64,000 nt of DNA from UBA5793 sp040255465. GTDB lineage: Bacteria; Planctomycetota; Phycisphaerae; Phycisphaerales; UBA5793. The translations under genes were made by a program, and so were the position numbers. Below, in pieces: positions 33,797 to 42,626 of this stretch; within the stretch, counting starts at the first letter, position 1, and each line of letters opens with the position of its first letter. Where the stretch lies: assembly GCA_040255465.1 (NCBI GenBank), contig JBDZVA010000010.1, positions 7,774-71,773 of the forward strand. Direction: 5' to 3'. The notes under the pieces are model-generated. The model was not told where the DNA came from. It did not search any database and was given only the letters and a program-made list of their open reading frames with translations.

Positions 33797-34942
33797 TCAC
33801 GAGGCCGCGTCAGCGGCAACCGACTCGCTCGCCTCGGCAACGCTCTCGCGCCGGAAGGGCACGTTGGGCCGGCGGTGCGGCAGATCGGCGATCGCTTCAG
33901 TGTTCCAGCAGCCGATCCAGTGGCTGGGCTCGATCTCATGCAGGCGAAAGACATCCAGCCCCGGCCGGCGGGCCATCTCGTCCGGCGGATCATGCTCGGG
34001 CCACCACGGCCGCACACCGGCGCCGAAGCGCTCAAACTGCTCCGGGTCGTCGATCACATCGCGGATCGTCACCAGCCGATCGTGCCGCTCGCCGAGTTTG
34101 GGTATCGACCGCAAGAGCCCGCGCGTGTACGGATGCAGCGGTTTGGCGAACAGATCGTTGACATTGGCGTACTCCACCACGCGGCCGGCGTACATCACGC
34201 AGACCACGTCGCTGTTTTCCGCCACGACGCCGAGGTTGTGGCTGATGAGCATCATCGCCATGTGTCGAGCCCGCTTGAGGTCATCGAGCAAGTCGAGAAT
34301 CTGCGCCTGGATCGTCACGTCCAGCGCCGTGGTCGGCTCGTCGGCGAGCAGGAGCCTGGGTTGACACGCCAGCGCCATGGCGATCATGACGCGTTGGCGC
34401 ATCCCGCCGGAAAACTGGTGCGGGTAGGCCCTGAGTCGCCGCGCCGCGTCCTTGATGCCCACGTCGGTCAGCGCCTTGGCGGCAATGTCACGCGCCTCCG
34501 CGCGGCCCACCTGCTGGTGCAACAGGATTGCCTCCATGATCTGATCCCCGATCGTGTAGACCGGATTCAGGCTCGTCATCGGCTCCTGAAAGATCATTGC
34601 AATCTGCGCGCCGCGCACGTCGCGCATTTCGCGCGGCGTCAGGCTCAGCAGATCGCGCCCGCCAAACAGAATCGCACCGCGATCGATGCGCCCCGGCGGC
34701 GTGGGGATCAACTGCAGCGTACTCATCGCCGTCACCGATTTGCCGCACCCCGACTCCCCCACCACCGCCAGCGTCTGGTTCGGATAGATGCTCAGATGAA
34801 CTCCGTTGACGGCGGCGATGCGCGGCAAAGCCCCGTTGTCAAACGACACCGCAAGATCCGCCACTTCGAGCAGTGGTTGCTCAACGTCTTCGACGGCCGA
34901 ATCAGTCGGGATGTGCGAGGGTGCGAGATCGGTCAATGTCAA
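33797..34942 (-). CDS. Oligopeptide/dipeptide ABC transporter ATP-binding protein (OppD/DppD-like)
   Basis: This 381-residue ATPase has Walker A GESGCGKS, signature FSGGMRQRVMIAMAL and Walker B LLLADEPTTALDVT. These are followed by the C-terminal extension of the peptide family (KPLHPYTRGLLRSIPKLGERHDRL). It lacks the usual string of cysteines for an iron-sulfur cluster in that tail; only one Cys remains. It overlaps the permease gene by 4 bp. It would energise uptake of peptides, nickel or similar solutes; the binding protein is not in the window. Confidence 0.9.
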   Translation of the reverse strand: MTLTDLAPSHIPTDSAVEDVEQPLLEVADLAVSFDNGALPRIAAVNGVHLSIYPNQTLAVVGESGCGKSVTAMSTLQLIPTPPGRIDRGAILFGGRDLLSLTPREMRDVRGAQIAMIFQEPMTSLNPVYTIGDQIMEAILLHQQVGRAEARDIAAKALTDVGIKDAARRLRAYPHQFSGGMRQRVMIAMALACQPRLLLADEPTTALDVTIQAQILDLLDDLKRARHMAMMLISHNLGVVAENSDVVCVMYAGRVVEYANVNDLFAKPLHPYTRGLLRSIPKLGERHDRLVTIRDVIDDPEQFERFGAGVRPWWPEHDPPDEMARRPGLDVFRLHEIEPSHWIGCWNTEAIADLPHRRPNVPFRRESVAEASESVAADAAS

Positions 34943-36066
34943 GCCTGTGGTAACGTCCGTTGTTTGGGATCAAATGCCTCGCGCAGCCCTTCCCCGATGA
35001 AGTTCAGCGCCAGCAGAGTCATCGCGAGCAGCAGGCAGGGAAAGAGCAGCAGCCACCACCGGGACTCGACCGGATTGAGCTGCGTCAGCCCTTCTGCGGC
35101 CAGATTACCCCAACTGGGCAGCGGCGCCTGGATGCCAATGCCCAGAAACGACAGGAACGACTCCTGCAGAATCGCCTGCGGCACCGTCAGTGTCGCATAC
35201 ACGATGATCGGCCCGAGCAGATTGGGCAGCAGGTGACGCGTGAACTGCAGTCGCGTCGGCACGCCGATCGCGCGGCACGATTCCATGAACGGCTGGGCCT
35301 TGAGGCTGAGCACCTGCCCGCGAATGACGCGCGCCATGGTCAGCCAGCTCACGCCGCCGATGGCGATGAGCAGCGTCAGCACGTTGATGAGAGTGCCGTT
35401 GTTCTGAATGAACGTCAGCCACGCGGACGCATGGAGAGCCTCACCCGCCGCCGCAGCCTGAGCCTGTTTGGCGATCGCACGCGCCTCGACTTTCTCGACC
35501 AGTCCATCCACGCCAACGGCGAGCAGGACAACAAGCAACACATACGGCAGGCCATAGAGCACATCGACGATGCGCATCATGAACGCGTCCGTCTTGCCAC
35601 CGACGTATCCGGCGATCATGCCCCACAGCGTGCCGATGAAGACGGAGATGGTTGCCGCAGCCACGCCGATTCCCAGACTCACCGCCCCACCAAGCAGGAG
35701 CCGGGTGAGAAAATCACGGCCGAGCGGATCCGTCCCCAGCCAGAAGCGCGGCGTGGACACCTCGACGTTTGCGGTGGTGGAAGCGCTTTTCACGCGCTGC
35801 GCGAACGCCGCGTACTTCGCTTCATCATCAGTATCCCGACCACCCCAGGGCGGCGGGAGCAGATTCACATCCAGCGACTGGATGTCGTAGCGGGCTCTCG
35901 AGCGGCCCGAGGGTTCGAGCGGATCGATTCCGGCGCCGAGTGTGTAGGGCAGCGAGCCGATACAGGCGCCGCCGATGAGCAGCAGCGCGATCGCGCCGAC
36001 CACCCACAGCCGCAGTCCGGTGCGGCGGAGAGTCGTGCCAGCCTGGTTTGCACTTGGCGCAGCCAT
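34939..36066 (-). CDS. Peptide ABC transporter permease (OppC/DppC-like)
   Basis: This 375-residue permease has an N-terminal helix, then the segment WLGTDPLGRDFLTRLLLGG that opens the BPD transport domain, and the EAA-type coupling motif ESCRAIGVPTRLQFTRHLLPN. It ends with the OppC-typical FIGEGLREAFDPKQR. An extra periplasmic stretch of about 80 residues follows the first helix. A matching OppB permease, the OppF ATPase and a binding protein are absent nearby, so the transporter must be completed elsewhere or differ in make-up. Confidence 0.9.
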   Translation of the reverse strand: MAAPSANQAGTTLRRTGLRLWVVGAIALLLIGGACIGSLPYTLGAGIDPLEPSGRSRARYDIQSLDVNLLPPPWGGRDTDDEAKYAAFAQRVKSASTTANVEVSTPRFWLGTDPLGRDFLTRLLLGGAVSLGIGVAAATISVFIGTLWGMIAGYVGGKTDAFMMRIVDVLYGLPYVLLVVLLAVGVDGLVEKVEARAIAKQAQAAAAGEALHASAWLTFIQNNGTLINVLTLLIAIGGVSWLTMARVIRGQVLSLKAQPFMESCRAIGVPTRLQFTRHLLPNLLGPIIVYATLTVPQAILQESFLSFLGIGIQAPLPSWGNLAAEGLTQLNPVESRWWLLLFPCLLLAMTLLALNFIGEGLREAFDPKQRTLPQA

Positions 36067-36140
36067 GTCCGGCGATCATAGCCGACCGCCGAGACGATCT
36101 GGTGAAGATCTGGCTGCTTCTGACGCACAGACAGGTGGAA

Positions 36141-37085
36141 TCAGAAATCCCCTGCGGGCCCGCCGAACAACTGGCTGAGGTGCTCCTTGATGATCTCCGC
36201 CCGGCGCTCGCGGCGCTGCTGCACCTGCTTGCGCAGGAACTCCAGCCGCTGCTCGAGTTGCGACAGATCGCGCTCGCGCAACTTCTGGCGTACGTCAAAG
36301 TGCTTGCCGACGATCGAATCGAGTTCGCTGCGGATCGCTTCGAGCCGGTCCGTCTCGTTCTGGCGCCTGGCGGCAAAAAACTCGCCGACGAGCCGACTCG
36401 TTTCATGCGAGTACTGGCGATCCTTCACATTGAGTTCGTAGAGTTCAGGGTCGGTGCGCTTGAGTTCGACGGCCGCCATCCAGCGGCGCAGGTCGAGCTT
36501 GAGCCGGCTCTTCACGGCCTCCGGATTGCTCTCCATGGCGCTGGACAGCCGGGTGTAGAGGGCTTCATCAAAATCCTTGATGACCGCCATGACTTCCTTG
36601 AGCAGGTCATCGGTAAGTTCGGGGATCGGACCGTCGTAGTACTGCCCGACGCGCTGACGGAAGGCCGGCATCTCGTCGGTCTCCGGCCGGTCCGCTCCGG
36701 GTGGTCCTGCCGGTCGATCTCCCGGAGGCGCGTCGCCCTGGAAACCACGATTGCCGCGCATCGGACGATCGACCGGGCCGGCGCCGTCGCCGGGCGGCAC
36801 GCGTCGCCCAGCCTCGCCGCGCTGATCCGCAAGGGCACGCAGCAGCCGCTCACCCACTCGTCCCTCGACGCGATTGCCGTCGATGTAGACCTCGAAGCGA
36901 CCGTCGCCAAGGGGCCGCAGGGTAATCTGCACTTCGCCCCCCGCAGGCGGCGCCTCACCCACGGGTGGCTGCGGCGCTGGCTCGGCACGCGGGCGATCCT
37001 GGGCCAGCACGTTTGAGGCGATCAGGGTGGTGGCGGCAAGGCCAACCAGCCCCATCCATGTTCTGTTTCTGATGTGCACTTGCAT
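36141..37085 (-). CDS. Secreted coiled-coil protein of the ECF cassette
   Basis: This 314-residue protein has a signal peptide (about 1-28, ending LAQD) and a Pro/Gly/Arg-rich central section with many RPxGPPG-like stretches. From about residue 160 it is a long charged helical region, with strong coiled-coil potential near its end (KLRERDLSQLEQRLEFLRKQ). The start is ATG 37085. It is third after the sigma factor and its membrane partner on the same strand. A periplasmic sensor or structural role is inference; no family is recognised. Confidence 0.66.
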   Translation of the reverse strand: MQVHIRNRTWMGLVGLAATTLIASNVLAQDRPRAEPAPQPPVGEAPPAGGEVQITLRPLGDGRFEVYIDGNRVEGRVGERLLRALADQRGEAGRRVPPGDGAGPVDRPMRGNRGFQGDAPPGDRPAGPPGADRPETDEMPAFRQRVGQYYDGPIPELTDDLLKEVMAVIKDFDEALYTRLSSAMESNPEAVKSRLKLDLRRWMAAVELKRTDPELYELNVKDRQYSHETSRLVGEFFAARRQNETDRLEAIRSELDSIVGKHFDVRQKLRERDLSQLEQRLEFLRKQVQQRRERRAEIIKEHLSQLFGGPAGDF

Positions 37086-37145
37086 ACTCCCGGCCAACCC
37101 GTTGGCCAATGTCGAAAGCGGCTCGCGGCCGCCAACTCAGCCGAA

Positions 37146-37691
37146 CTAGAAAGAATCCAGATCCTCCCAGAGATTCGACGTTGCCGTCTGCAATTCGCTC
37201 GACAGCGAACCGTATGCCCATTCGTCACCGCTGGTCACAAGCGAATCGACCGAAGCCGAGATGTCGCTCATGAGCGCGCTGGTGGCGACGTTGAACTCAC
37301 TCTCAAACTGCTCATCCACGGCTGCATACTCGCCGGACTCGACCGGCGTGTCCGTGGCGACATCGTCCGACCGGTTGTTGCGGGTCGCCTGAACGCTGAA
37401 GAGAATGGCAATCGTCGTGGCGAGCACCACGAGCGCGGCCAGGGCCGCCATGATCGGCCACGCCGACCACGCCCGCACCGGCAACATCGACGGACCGTCT
37501 TCATCCACCAGCCGCAGATGGGGCCGGGCGGCCGCATCGGCGCGGGCAAGATGCGCCCGACTGGCTTCGAAGATCCGACCGGCGACAAGGAACGCCTCGT
37601 TGCCTGGCGCGTGGTGCTCGATCAATTGCTCGTCGAGGGCTTCGAGTTGAGCGTCCGGCTCAGGGGGTCTGTAGTGTTCAACCATGATCAT
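37146..37691 (-). CDS. Putative anti-sigma factor-like membrane protein
   Basis: This 181-residue protein has a cytoplasmic N-terminal part of about 75 residues, one membrane helix (about 76-100) and an acidic extracytoplasmic tail. Its start overlaps the ECF sigma gene stop by 4 bp, the usual place of an anti-sigma factor. The N-terminal segment lacks a clear zinc anti-sigma HxxxCxxC motif, so the assignment rests on topology and position. Confidence 0.6.
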   Translation of the reverse strand: MIMVEHYRPPEPDAQLEALDEQLIEHHAPGNEAFLVAGRIFEASRAHLARADAAARPHLRLVDEDGPSMLPVRAWSAWPIMAALAALVVLATTIAILFSVQATRNNRSDDVATDTPVESGEYAAVDEQFESEFNVATSALMSDISASVDSLVTSGDEWAYGSLSSELQTATSNLWEDLDSF

Positions 37692-38281
37692 CCCACCTTT
37701 CCGGTGCGGCCCGCGCGGTCATCCGCATCGAACGAGTCGCCGAGAAGGTCCCGGAGTTTCCGCAAGGCCCGGTGTTGCCGGGCGAGAACGGTGCCGAGAG
37801 GTTCTTCGAGCAGCTCAGCCATCTGCTTGAAACTGAGTCCCCCGATGTATCGATACTCAATGATCTGCCGGTCGGCGGGGGACAGCCGGGCCATTGCATC
37901 GCGCAGGGCGCGGCGTGCAGTGTCGTCGCGGGGCGAGACGCCGTCGATGGTCGGCCGAGCCGCACGCTCTTCCAGCGCGGCGTGGTCCACATTGACGGCC
38001 TGACGGCGCTTGCGACGAATCTCATCGCGCAGCCGATTGACGGCGATGCGAAAGATCCATGCTTCAAACTTTCCCTGCTCGACATAGCCCTGATCCCCGG
38101 TCAGTTTCGCGGCCACCGTGCAGAAGACGCTCTGCGCGATTTCCTCCGCGAGTTCAGCGTCGCCGCATTGCGACTTGAGCAGGCCATAGACGCGAGGCGC
38201 ATACTGGTCAACGATTCTTCGCCAGGCGCTCTGGTCACCCCGCGAGGCTGATTCCAAGGTGGTGTCCAGCGCTTCGTCCAT
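37688..38281 (-). CDS. ECF-family RNA polymerase sigma factor
   Basis: This 197-residue protein has sigma region 2 (QYAPRVYGLLKSQCGDAELAEEIAQSVF...KFEAWIFRIAVNRLRDEIRRKRR) and region 4 (LSPADRQIIEYRYIGGLSFKQMAELLEEPLGTVLARQHRALRKLR), with no region 1 or 3. It should direct RNA polymerase to a small regulon, probably with its own operon. It overlaps the membrane partner gene by ATGA. Confidence 0.93.
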   Translation of the reverse strand: MDEALDTTLESASRGDQSAWRRIVDQYAPRVYGLLKSQCGDAELAEEIAQSVFCTVAAKLTGDQGYVEQGKFEAWIFRIAVNRLRDEIRRKRRQAVNVDHAALEERAARPTIDGVSPRDDTARRALRDAMARLSPADRQIIEYRYIGGLSFKQMAELLEEPLGTVLARQHRALRKLRDLLGDSFDADDRAGRTGKVG

Positions 38282-38389
38282 GCCTTTTCCATTGGGTTCA
38301 ACGTCGCGACAGACCGCTTATTGCCTTGATTTGACCGCCGGGATGGGCCGACAGGGCCCGCATAACCATAGTCACAACAGGTTCTTCCC

Positions 38390-39070
38390 ATGCACCAGTG
38401 CGTCAGATGTGTTCTTCTCTACCTCACCTTGCTCAGCCTGCTCGGGCTGCTCGGGCCGGCTGGGTGTGCCTCGCCGGGCCCGCAGGCCCCGGCCCAGTGG
38501 CAGCCACAGCGTGCCACAACGCGTGATTCCGCCGAGTTTGACCGGGCTGGGCCGGCGCTGCAGGTGCTCATCTGCCAGGGGCAGGTGCATGGCACGCACA
38601 CGGGCCTGCGCGTGCTTCAACCCGGCGCCGAAACCGTGTTCTGGGATCCGGCGGGACAGTTCGGCATCAAACGCGAAGACCTCCGCCGGAGTCGAGATGT
38701 CATCGCCGAGAACGCGCCGAGCATCGCCGAATACGTGGAGTGGCGCTTCCACGGGGCGGAAGACTCCGCAGTGGCGCTGTTTGAGTGGCGGCTCACACCA
38801 CAGCGGGCCAGGTACTTTGCTGACATCCTGACGCACGATGCAGTCGTGCCCGAAGGCGAAGAGGAATTCGAGACGACGACGATCGGGCTCTTCTGCTGTC
38901 ATGCCGTGTGCAAGTACCTCGACCGCTTCGCCAAAGACGAGATGACCATCCCGACTTTCTGGTACCGACCCGAGCATCTCGGCGACCATCTCTGGACGCA
39001 ACATCCCGACCGAGTCGCCATCTTCCATGATGATGGGACGATCGAAGTCTTCACCGCGCCGCAGCACTGA
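38390..39070 (+). CDS. Hypothetical lipoprotein
   Basis: This 226-residue protein begins with a hydrophobic signal ending GPAGC (C26), a plausible lipoprotein cleavage site, then a Pro/Gln-rich linker. The remaining 170 residues form a globular domain rich in Glu, His and aromatic residues with an FCCHAVCKYL segment. I do not recognise the family. It is divergent from the ECF sigma factor gene across about 108 bp, so it could be a target of that sigma factor. Confidence 0.68.
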   Translation: MHQCVRCVLLYLTLLSLLGLLGPAGCASPGPQAPAQWQPQRATTRDSAEFDRAGPALQVLICQGQVHGTHTGLRVLQPGAETVFWDPAGQFGIKREDLRRSRDVIAENAPSIAEYVEWRFHGAEDSAVALFEWRLTPQRARYFADILTHDAVVPEGEEEFETTTIGLFCCHAVCKYLDRFAKDEMTIPTFWYRPEHLGDHLWTQHPDRVAIFHDDGTIEVFTAPQH

Positions 39071-39508
39071 GTGAAGATTTCCTCAGACGGTTCGCAAAAA
39101 TGTTTCTCGCGCGCTGAACGCCGCCCTGCGCTCAACCGGTCGCCGACGCTGCGCACAAGGTGTTGATTCAGAACACCTTAGAATCGCCAAGGATCAGAAA
39201 CGCCGCGAAAACAGCAGATAAGCCTTACCGGACGTTTCAGACAACTTTTGCAAGTTGAGTTATTCCCATCCCCTTCGCGGTCGATAAGCACTGGCGTTGC
39301 GGGAGATCCCGCACATGGAACTGGATCGATTGGCGTCAGGAGCAGACTGAACCGCAGGGGTGGATGGATCGAGAAGGCATCGCGACGACGCCGTGTGCTC
39401 GCCGAACGCCAGTGACTGATCCGAACCTGACAGTCCTCCCGACATTCGCAAACCAGGCACAATGAGGTCACCACACAACGACCCGTGCCGCATGACTGAG
39501 GAGTCATC
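39071..39508 (+). other. 438-bp leader region upstream of the basic protein gene
   Basis: No gene is supported here. The GC content falls relative to the flanking genes in the middle of the stretch (about 39170-39270), as expected for a promoter region, but I could not define a convincing -35/-10 pair. The last 20 bases contain a strong GAGGAG ribosome-binding site five bases before the next start codon. A long 5' leader or a small RNA is possible. Confidence 0.4.
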
Positions 39509-40114
39509 ATGAGCAAGACGTACAACTTTGGCCGCACCTTCAAGACGAGCGTTCAGAACGGCAAGACGCCCTACAGCGTCGTCGAGAACATCGCCGCCAA
39601 GTACCGCAAGACCCCCGCGTTCGTGTGGAGCAACCTGAAGAAGAACGGCTACGCGTTCAACACCAAGTTCAACAACAAGACCTTCTGGTTCCCCACCTTC
39701 ACCTGCAAGACCAACAGCAAGAACTGGAAGAAGACGGAAGCCACGATTTGGCCTCAGTTCATCCAGTACGCCCTCCAGCAGGGTTGGGTCACCCCCGCCC
39801 AGTGCTACAACTGGACGACCAAGCAGCTGTGCTACTACATCAGCAACTGCTTCAGCAAGTGCTACAGCAAGCCCGGCAACTTCAATCCCAACACCAAGTC
39901 GAACTACAAGACCGTCCCCGGTCAGTACGGCAACTGGGCCAGCAACGGCACGTGGAATCACACGATCAAGCCGACCACGGGCAAGACCACGCGCAAGTAC
40001 ACCAACAAGACCCGCAAGAGCAACAAGACTCGTCGCACGACGGGCCTTCGTCTGGTCGGCACCTCCAGCCGCAACCGTACCGGCACCCGCCGCTACAGCC
40101 GTCGCGCTGCCTGA
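39509..40114 (+). CDS. Highly basic Asn/Lys/Thr-rich protein, unknown family
   Basis: This 201-residue protein has no Asp, only two Glu, and about 24 Lys plus 13 Arg by hand count. The N-terminal 45 residues (including YSVVENIAAKYRKTPAFVWSN) look like a small helical domain. The middle is rich in Trp, Tyr and Asn with six Cys; the tail is Lys/Arg/Thr/Ser-rich like a histone tail. GAGGAG stands five bases before ATG, most two-fold codons end in C or G, and a strong terminator follows, all signs of high expression. Nucleic-acid binding is inference from charge. There is no signal peptide. The reverse-strand frame here is only its shadow. Confidence 0.75.
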   Translation: MSKTYNFGRTFKTSVQNGKTPYSVVENIAAKYRKTPAFVWSNLKKNGYAFNTKFNNKTFWFPTFTCKTNSKNWKKTEATIWPQFIQYALQQGWVTPAQCYNWTTKQLCYYISNCFSKCYSKPGNFNPNTKSNYKTVPGQYGNWASNGTWNHTIKPTTGKTTRKYTNKTRKSNKTRRTTGLRLVGTSSRNRTGTRRYSRRAA

Positions 40115-40158
40115 GACACTGACGTCTCAACCAGGTCACGGACGACCTGTCGACTCTC

Positions 40159-40200
40159 GAGCAGCCGCGTTCATGATGAACGCGGCTGCTCGCTTTTTTG
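40159..40200 (+). terminator. Strong Rho-independent terminator
   Basis: A perfect 16-bp stem, GAGCAGCCGCGTTCAT (40159-40174) with ATGAACGCGGCTGCTC (40176-40191), is followed by GC and six T residues (40194-40199). It lies 44 bp after the basic protein gene and also faces the convergent lipoprotein gene. Confidence 0.92.
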
Positions 40201-40231
40201 TGCGATCAGGCCGACGATCCAGGCGCGCCGC

Positions 40232-40663
40232 TTACCGCTGCCTCTCCGGAATCGAGATAAGTCCCACGAGCCCGTCGGGCGTCTGCACCTCGGCTTTGAC
40301 AATCGGCTCGGGCAGCCGGGTGCTCCAGACTCCCCCGCCACGGAACGGCTCGCTGTACTCATCAAGGAACTCGTAGAGCGAGAGCTTGACCGATCCTCCG
40401 GGCGGCAGACGGTCAATATGACGCACATACCGCTCGTTCAGCCAGAGATCGAAGTCGCTCAGGCTCTGCGTGCTGTGATTGACCAGCTCGATGTGCGACC
40501 CGTCGCGGAAGATCTGCACGTCAAGGGTGCTCAGGATCTCGGCGTCGTACGGATAGGGACGCGGCTCGGTCCCCTCGGTAAGGCGTCCACCGGTCATGCA
40601 GGATGTCTGCATCGCCATCGCCGCGAGGAGAATCATCTGCACCGCCAACCTGACCTTGCCCAT
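40232..40663 (-). CDS. Hypothetical lipoprotein-like secreted protein
   Basis: This 143-residue protein has a signal peptide ending AMQTSC (C22), a weak lipobox. The mature part of about 120 residues is a beta-rich domain (IELVNHSTQSLSDFDLWLNERYVRHI...GGSVKLSLYEFLDEY) resembling small Ig-like modules, which is inference from alternating hydrophobics. ATG 40663 is preferred to 40693. It converges with the basic protein gene. No family is recognised. Confidence 0.66.
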   Translation of the reverse strand: MGKVRLAVQMILLAAMAMQTSCMTGGRLTEGTEPRPYPYDAEILSTLDVQIFRDGSHIELVNHSTQSLSDFDLWLNERYVRHIDRLPPGGSVKLSLYEFLDEYSEPFRGGGVWSTRLPEPIVKAEVQTPDGLVGLISIPERQR

Positions 40664-40760
40664 CACACACTCCTTGCGGAAACTGCCGACCATCCCTCCG
40701 GCGAATCATTGCCGCGCGAGAGGGCCGAGCAACCCGCGTCATCTGACATAACATCCTCCG

Positions 40761-41804
40761 ATGTCGCACGCCTTCCAAGTCGATCCTCGCATCCGCTCAG
40801 TCTTGCCCACGATGGACGCGCCTTTCTTCCAGGCGGGCCTCGCGGGCTACTCCGACGCCGCCATGCGCATCATCGCCCGCCGCCACGGCGCGCCCTACTG
40901 CATCACCGAAGCCCTGCTCGATCGGATGCTCCTGCAGGGCGGCAAAGGGCTCGCCAAGGCTGATCTCGATGTCCTCGCCGACAACGTCCCCGCCACCGCC
41001 GAAGACCATCCTCTCGCCGGGCAGATCATCGGCACCGAGCCGCACGAAATGGCCGCAGCCGGCGCGCTGCTCGCCGGCATGGGCTATGAAGTCATCGACG
41101 TCAATCTCGCCTGCCCGGTGAAGAAGATCGCCCGCAAATGTCGTGGCGGGCACTTCCTCTCGCACCCTGAAGATGCGATCGAAGTTCTCAAGGCCGTGCG
41201 CGACGCCGTGCCCGACCACATCCCCACCACCGTCAAACTCCGGCGCGGCTCCGATGATTCGAATGAAGCCGCGGACAACTTCGAACGCATCTTCATCGCG
41301 CTCTACGAACTCGGCTACTCATGGGCCACCGTGCACGGCCGCACCGTCGTGCAGAAGTACATCGGCCCGAGCCGCTGGGCATTCCTGCGCGACCTGACGG
41401 CACGCCACCCCGACAAGATCGTCTTCGGCTCCGGCGACATCTGGACCGCGCCCGACATCTTTCGCATGATCGAAGAGACGGGCGTCAAAGCGGTGAGCGT
41501 CGCGCGCGGCTGCATCGGTAACCCCTGGATCTTCCGCCAGGCGCGCCAGATCATGGCCGGCCAGTCGCCGACCGCCCCCACCATCGAAGAACAGCGCGAT
41601 GTGCTCCTCGAACACTTCTCACTCTCCGTGGCCGAGCACGGCGAGTATGCGGCCGGCAAACTCATGCGGAAGTTCGGCATCAAGTTCAGCGACCATCACC
41701 CGCAACCCGAAGCAGTCAAGAACGAGTTCATCAAAGTGCACACGATCGCCCAGTGGAAAGCCGTGCTCGATCGGTGGTACGTGCCGCAAGCGGTGGCGGT
41801 GTAG
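40761..41804 (+). CDS. dus: tRNA-dihydrouridine synthase
   Basis: This 347-residue FMN TIM-barrel enzyme reduces uridine to dihydrouridine in tRNA. It has the substrate loop APFFQAGLAGYSDAAMR and the catalytic Cys118 in DVNLACPVKKI. It also has KLRRGSDD, TVHGRTVVQKYIGPSRW and FGSGDIWTAPD, and the C-terminal helical domain begins near SLSVAEHGEYAAGKLMRKFG. It is DusB-like in length. It stands alone on the plus strand, 97 bp from the divergent lipoprotein gene. Confidence 0.93.
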   Translation: MSHAFQVDPRIRSVLPTMDAPFFQAGLAGYSDAAMRIIARRHGAPYCITEALLDRMLLQGGKGLAKADLDVLADNVPATAEDHPLAGQIIGTEPHEMAAAGALLAGMGYEVIDVNLACPVKKIARKCRGGHFLSHPEDAIEVLKAVRDAVPDHIPTTVKLRRGSDDSNEAADNFERIFIALYELGYSWATVHGRTVVQKYIGPSRWAFLRDLTARHPDKIVFGSGDIWTAPDIFRMIEETGVKAVSVARGCIGNPWIFRQARQIMAGQSPTAPTIEEQRDVLLEHFSLSVAEHGEYAAGKLMRKFGIKFSDHHPQPEAVKNEFIKVHTIAQWKAVLDRWYVPQAVAV

Positions 41805-41888
41805 GCCTCTCGCTTGCGCCTTCGCATGGCCGGTTTTCTTCGCGTTTGAGTGACTCCGCGGTGGGATTCCTCCTAACCTCAGGCGACC

Positions 41889-42626
41889 TTGCCGCGGCTG
41901 CACATTGTCATCCCGGTCTACAACGAAGAGGCCACGCTGCTCGACTGCCTGGGCCGCATCAATGCTGCTGCGCTCCCTCCAAGTTGGTCGAAGAACCTCA
42001 TTCTCGTGAATGATGCCTCAACCGATGGCACGCCCACCCTCCTGAGGACATTGGCTAGTCAACACACAATCTGTGAGCGCGACCGCAACCACGGCAAGGG
42101 CGCCGCCATCCGCACCGGCTTCGCCCGGGCGCTCGCAGATGCCCGCGACAGCGACGCGATCCTCGTGCAGGACGCGGACCTCGAGTACAACCCCGCCGAC
42201 TACGAAAAACTCCTGGAGCCCATCGAACTGGGCCGCGCCCGCGTCGTCTTCGGCACGCGCTTTGGCCCCCACTACGAGCCCGCCACCTTTGCCCTGCGCC
42301 TCCATGCTTTTGGCAATCGCCTGCTCACCGAACTCTCCAACTGGCGCACCGGCCTGCACCTCACCGACATGGAGTGCTGCTACAAACTCTTCACCGCTCC
42401 CGTTTTGCGCCGCATCCTGCCGATGCTCAGAGAAGATCGCTTTGGCATCGAACCCGAAATCACTGCCGCCGTCGCAGCGATCAGCGAGCGCATCGAGGAA
42501 GTCCCCGTGTCCTACCACCCGCGCACCGTCGGTGAAGGCAAAAAGATCAAGTGGTCCGACGGTCTGACCGCGCTGCGCGTCATCCGCCACGGCGTTCGCA
42601 ATCGCACGGGATCAGCTCGTGACTGA
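41889..42626 (+). CDS. Family 2 glycosyltransferase (dolichol-phosphate mannosyltransferase-like)
   Basis: This 245-residue GT-A enzyme has HIVIPVYNEEATLL at the start, NDASTDGTPTLL, the metal-binding VQDADLEYNPADYE and a later GTRFGPHY. It has no C-terminal membrane helices, so it resembles the soluble polyprenyl-phosphate sugar transferases. The frame starts with TTG at 41889. It overlaps the next membrane protein gene by 8 bp, which suggests that they work together on a lipid-linked sugar. Confidence 0.88.
   Translation: MPRLHIVIPVYNEEATLLDCLGRINAAALPPSWSKNLILVNDASTDGTPTLLRTLASQHTICERDRNHGKGAAIRTGFARALADARDSDAILVQDADLEYNPADYEKLLEPIELGRARVVFGTRFGPHYEPATFALRLHAFGNRLLTELSNWRTGLHLTDMECCYKLFTAPVLRRILPMLREDRFGIEPEITAAVAAISERIEEVPVSYHPRTVGEGKKIKWSDGLTALRVIRHGVRNRTGSARD

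Noticed and set aside
33764..35236. 490-residue plus-strand frame opposite the OppD/OppC genes
   Set aside because: It is Arg/His/Gln-rich and antisense to two well-supported ABC genes.
39260..39961. 233-residue open frame on the minus strand opposite the basic protein gene
   Set aside because: It mirrors the C/G-ended codons of the plus-strand gene, has low-complexity Val/Leu/Gly composition and no ribosome-binding site.
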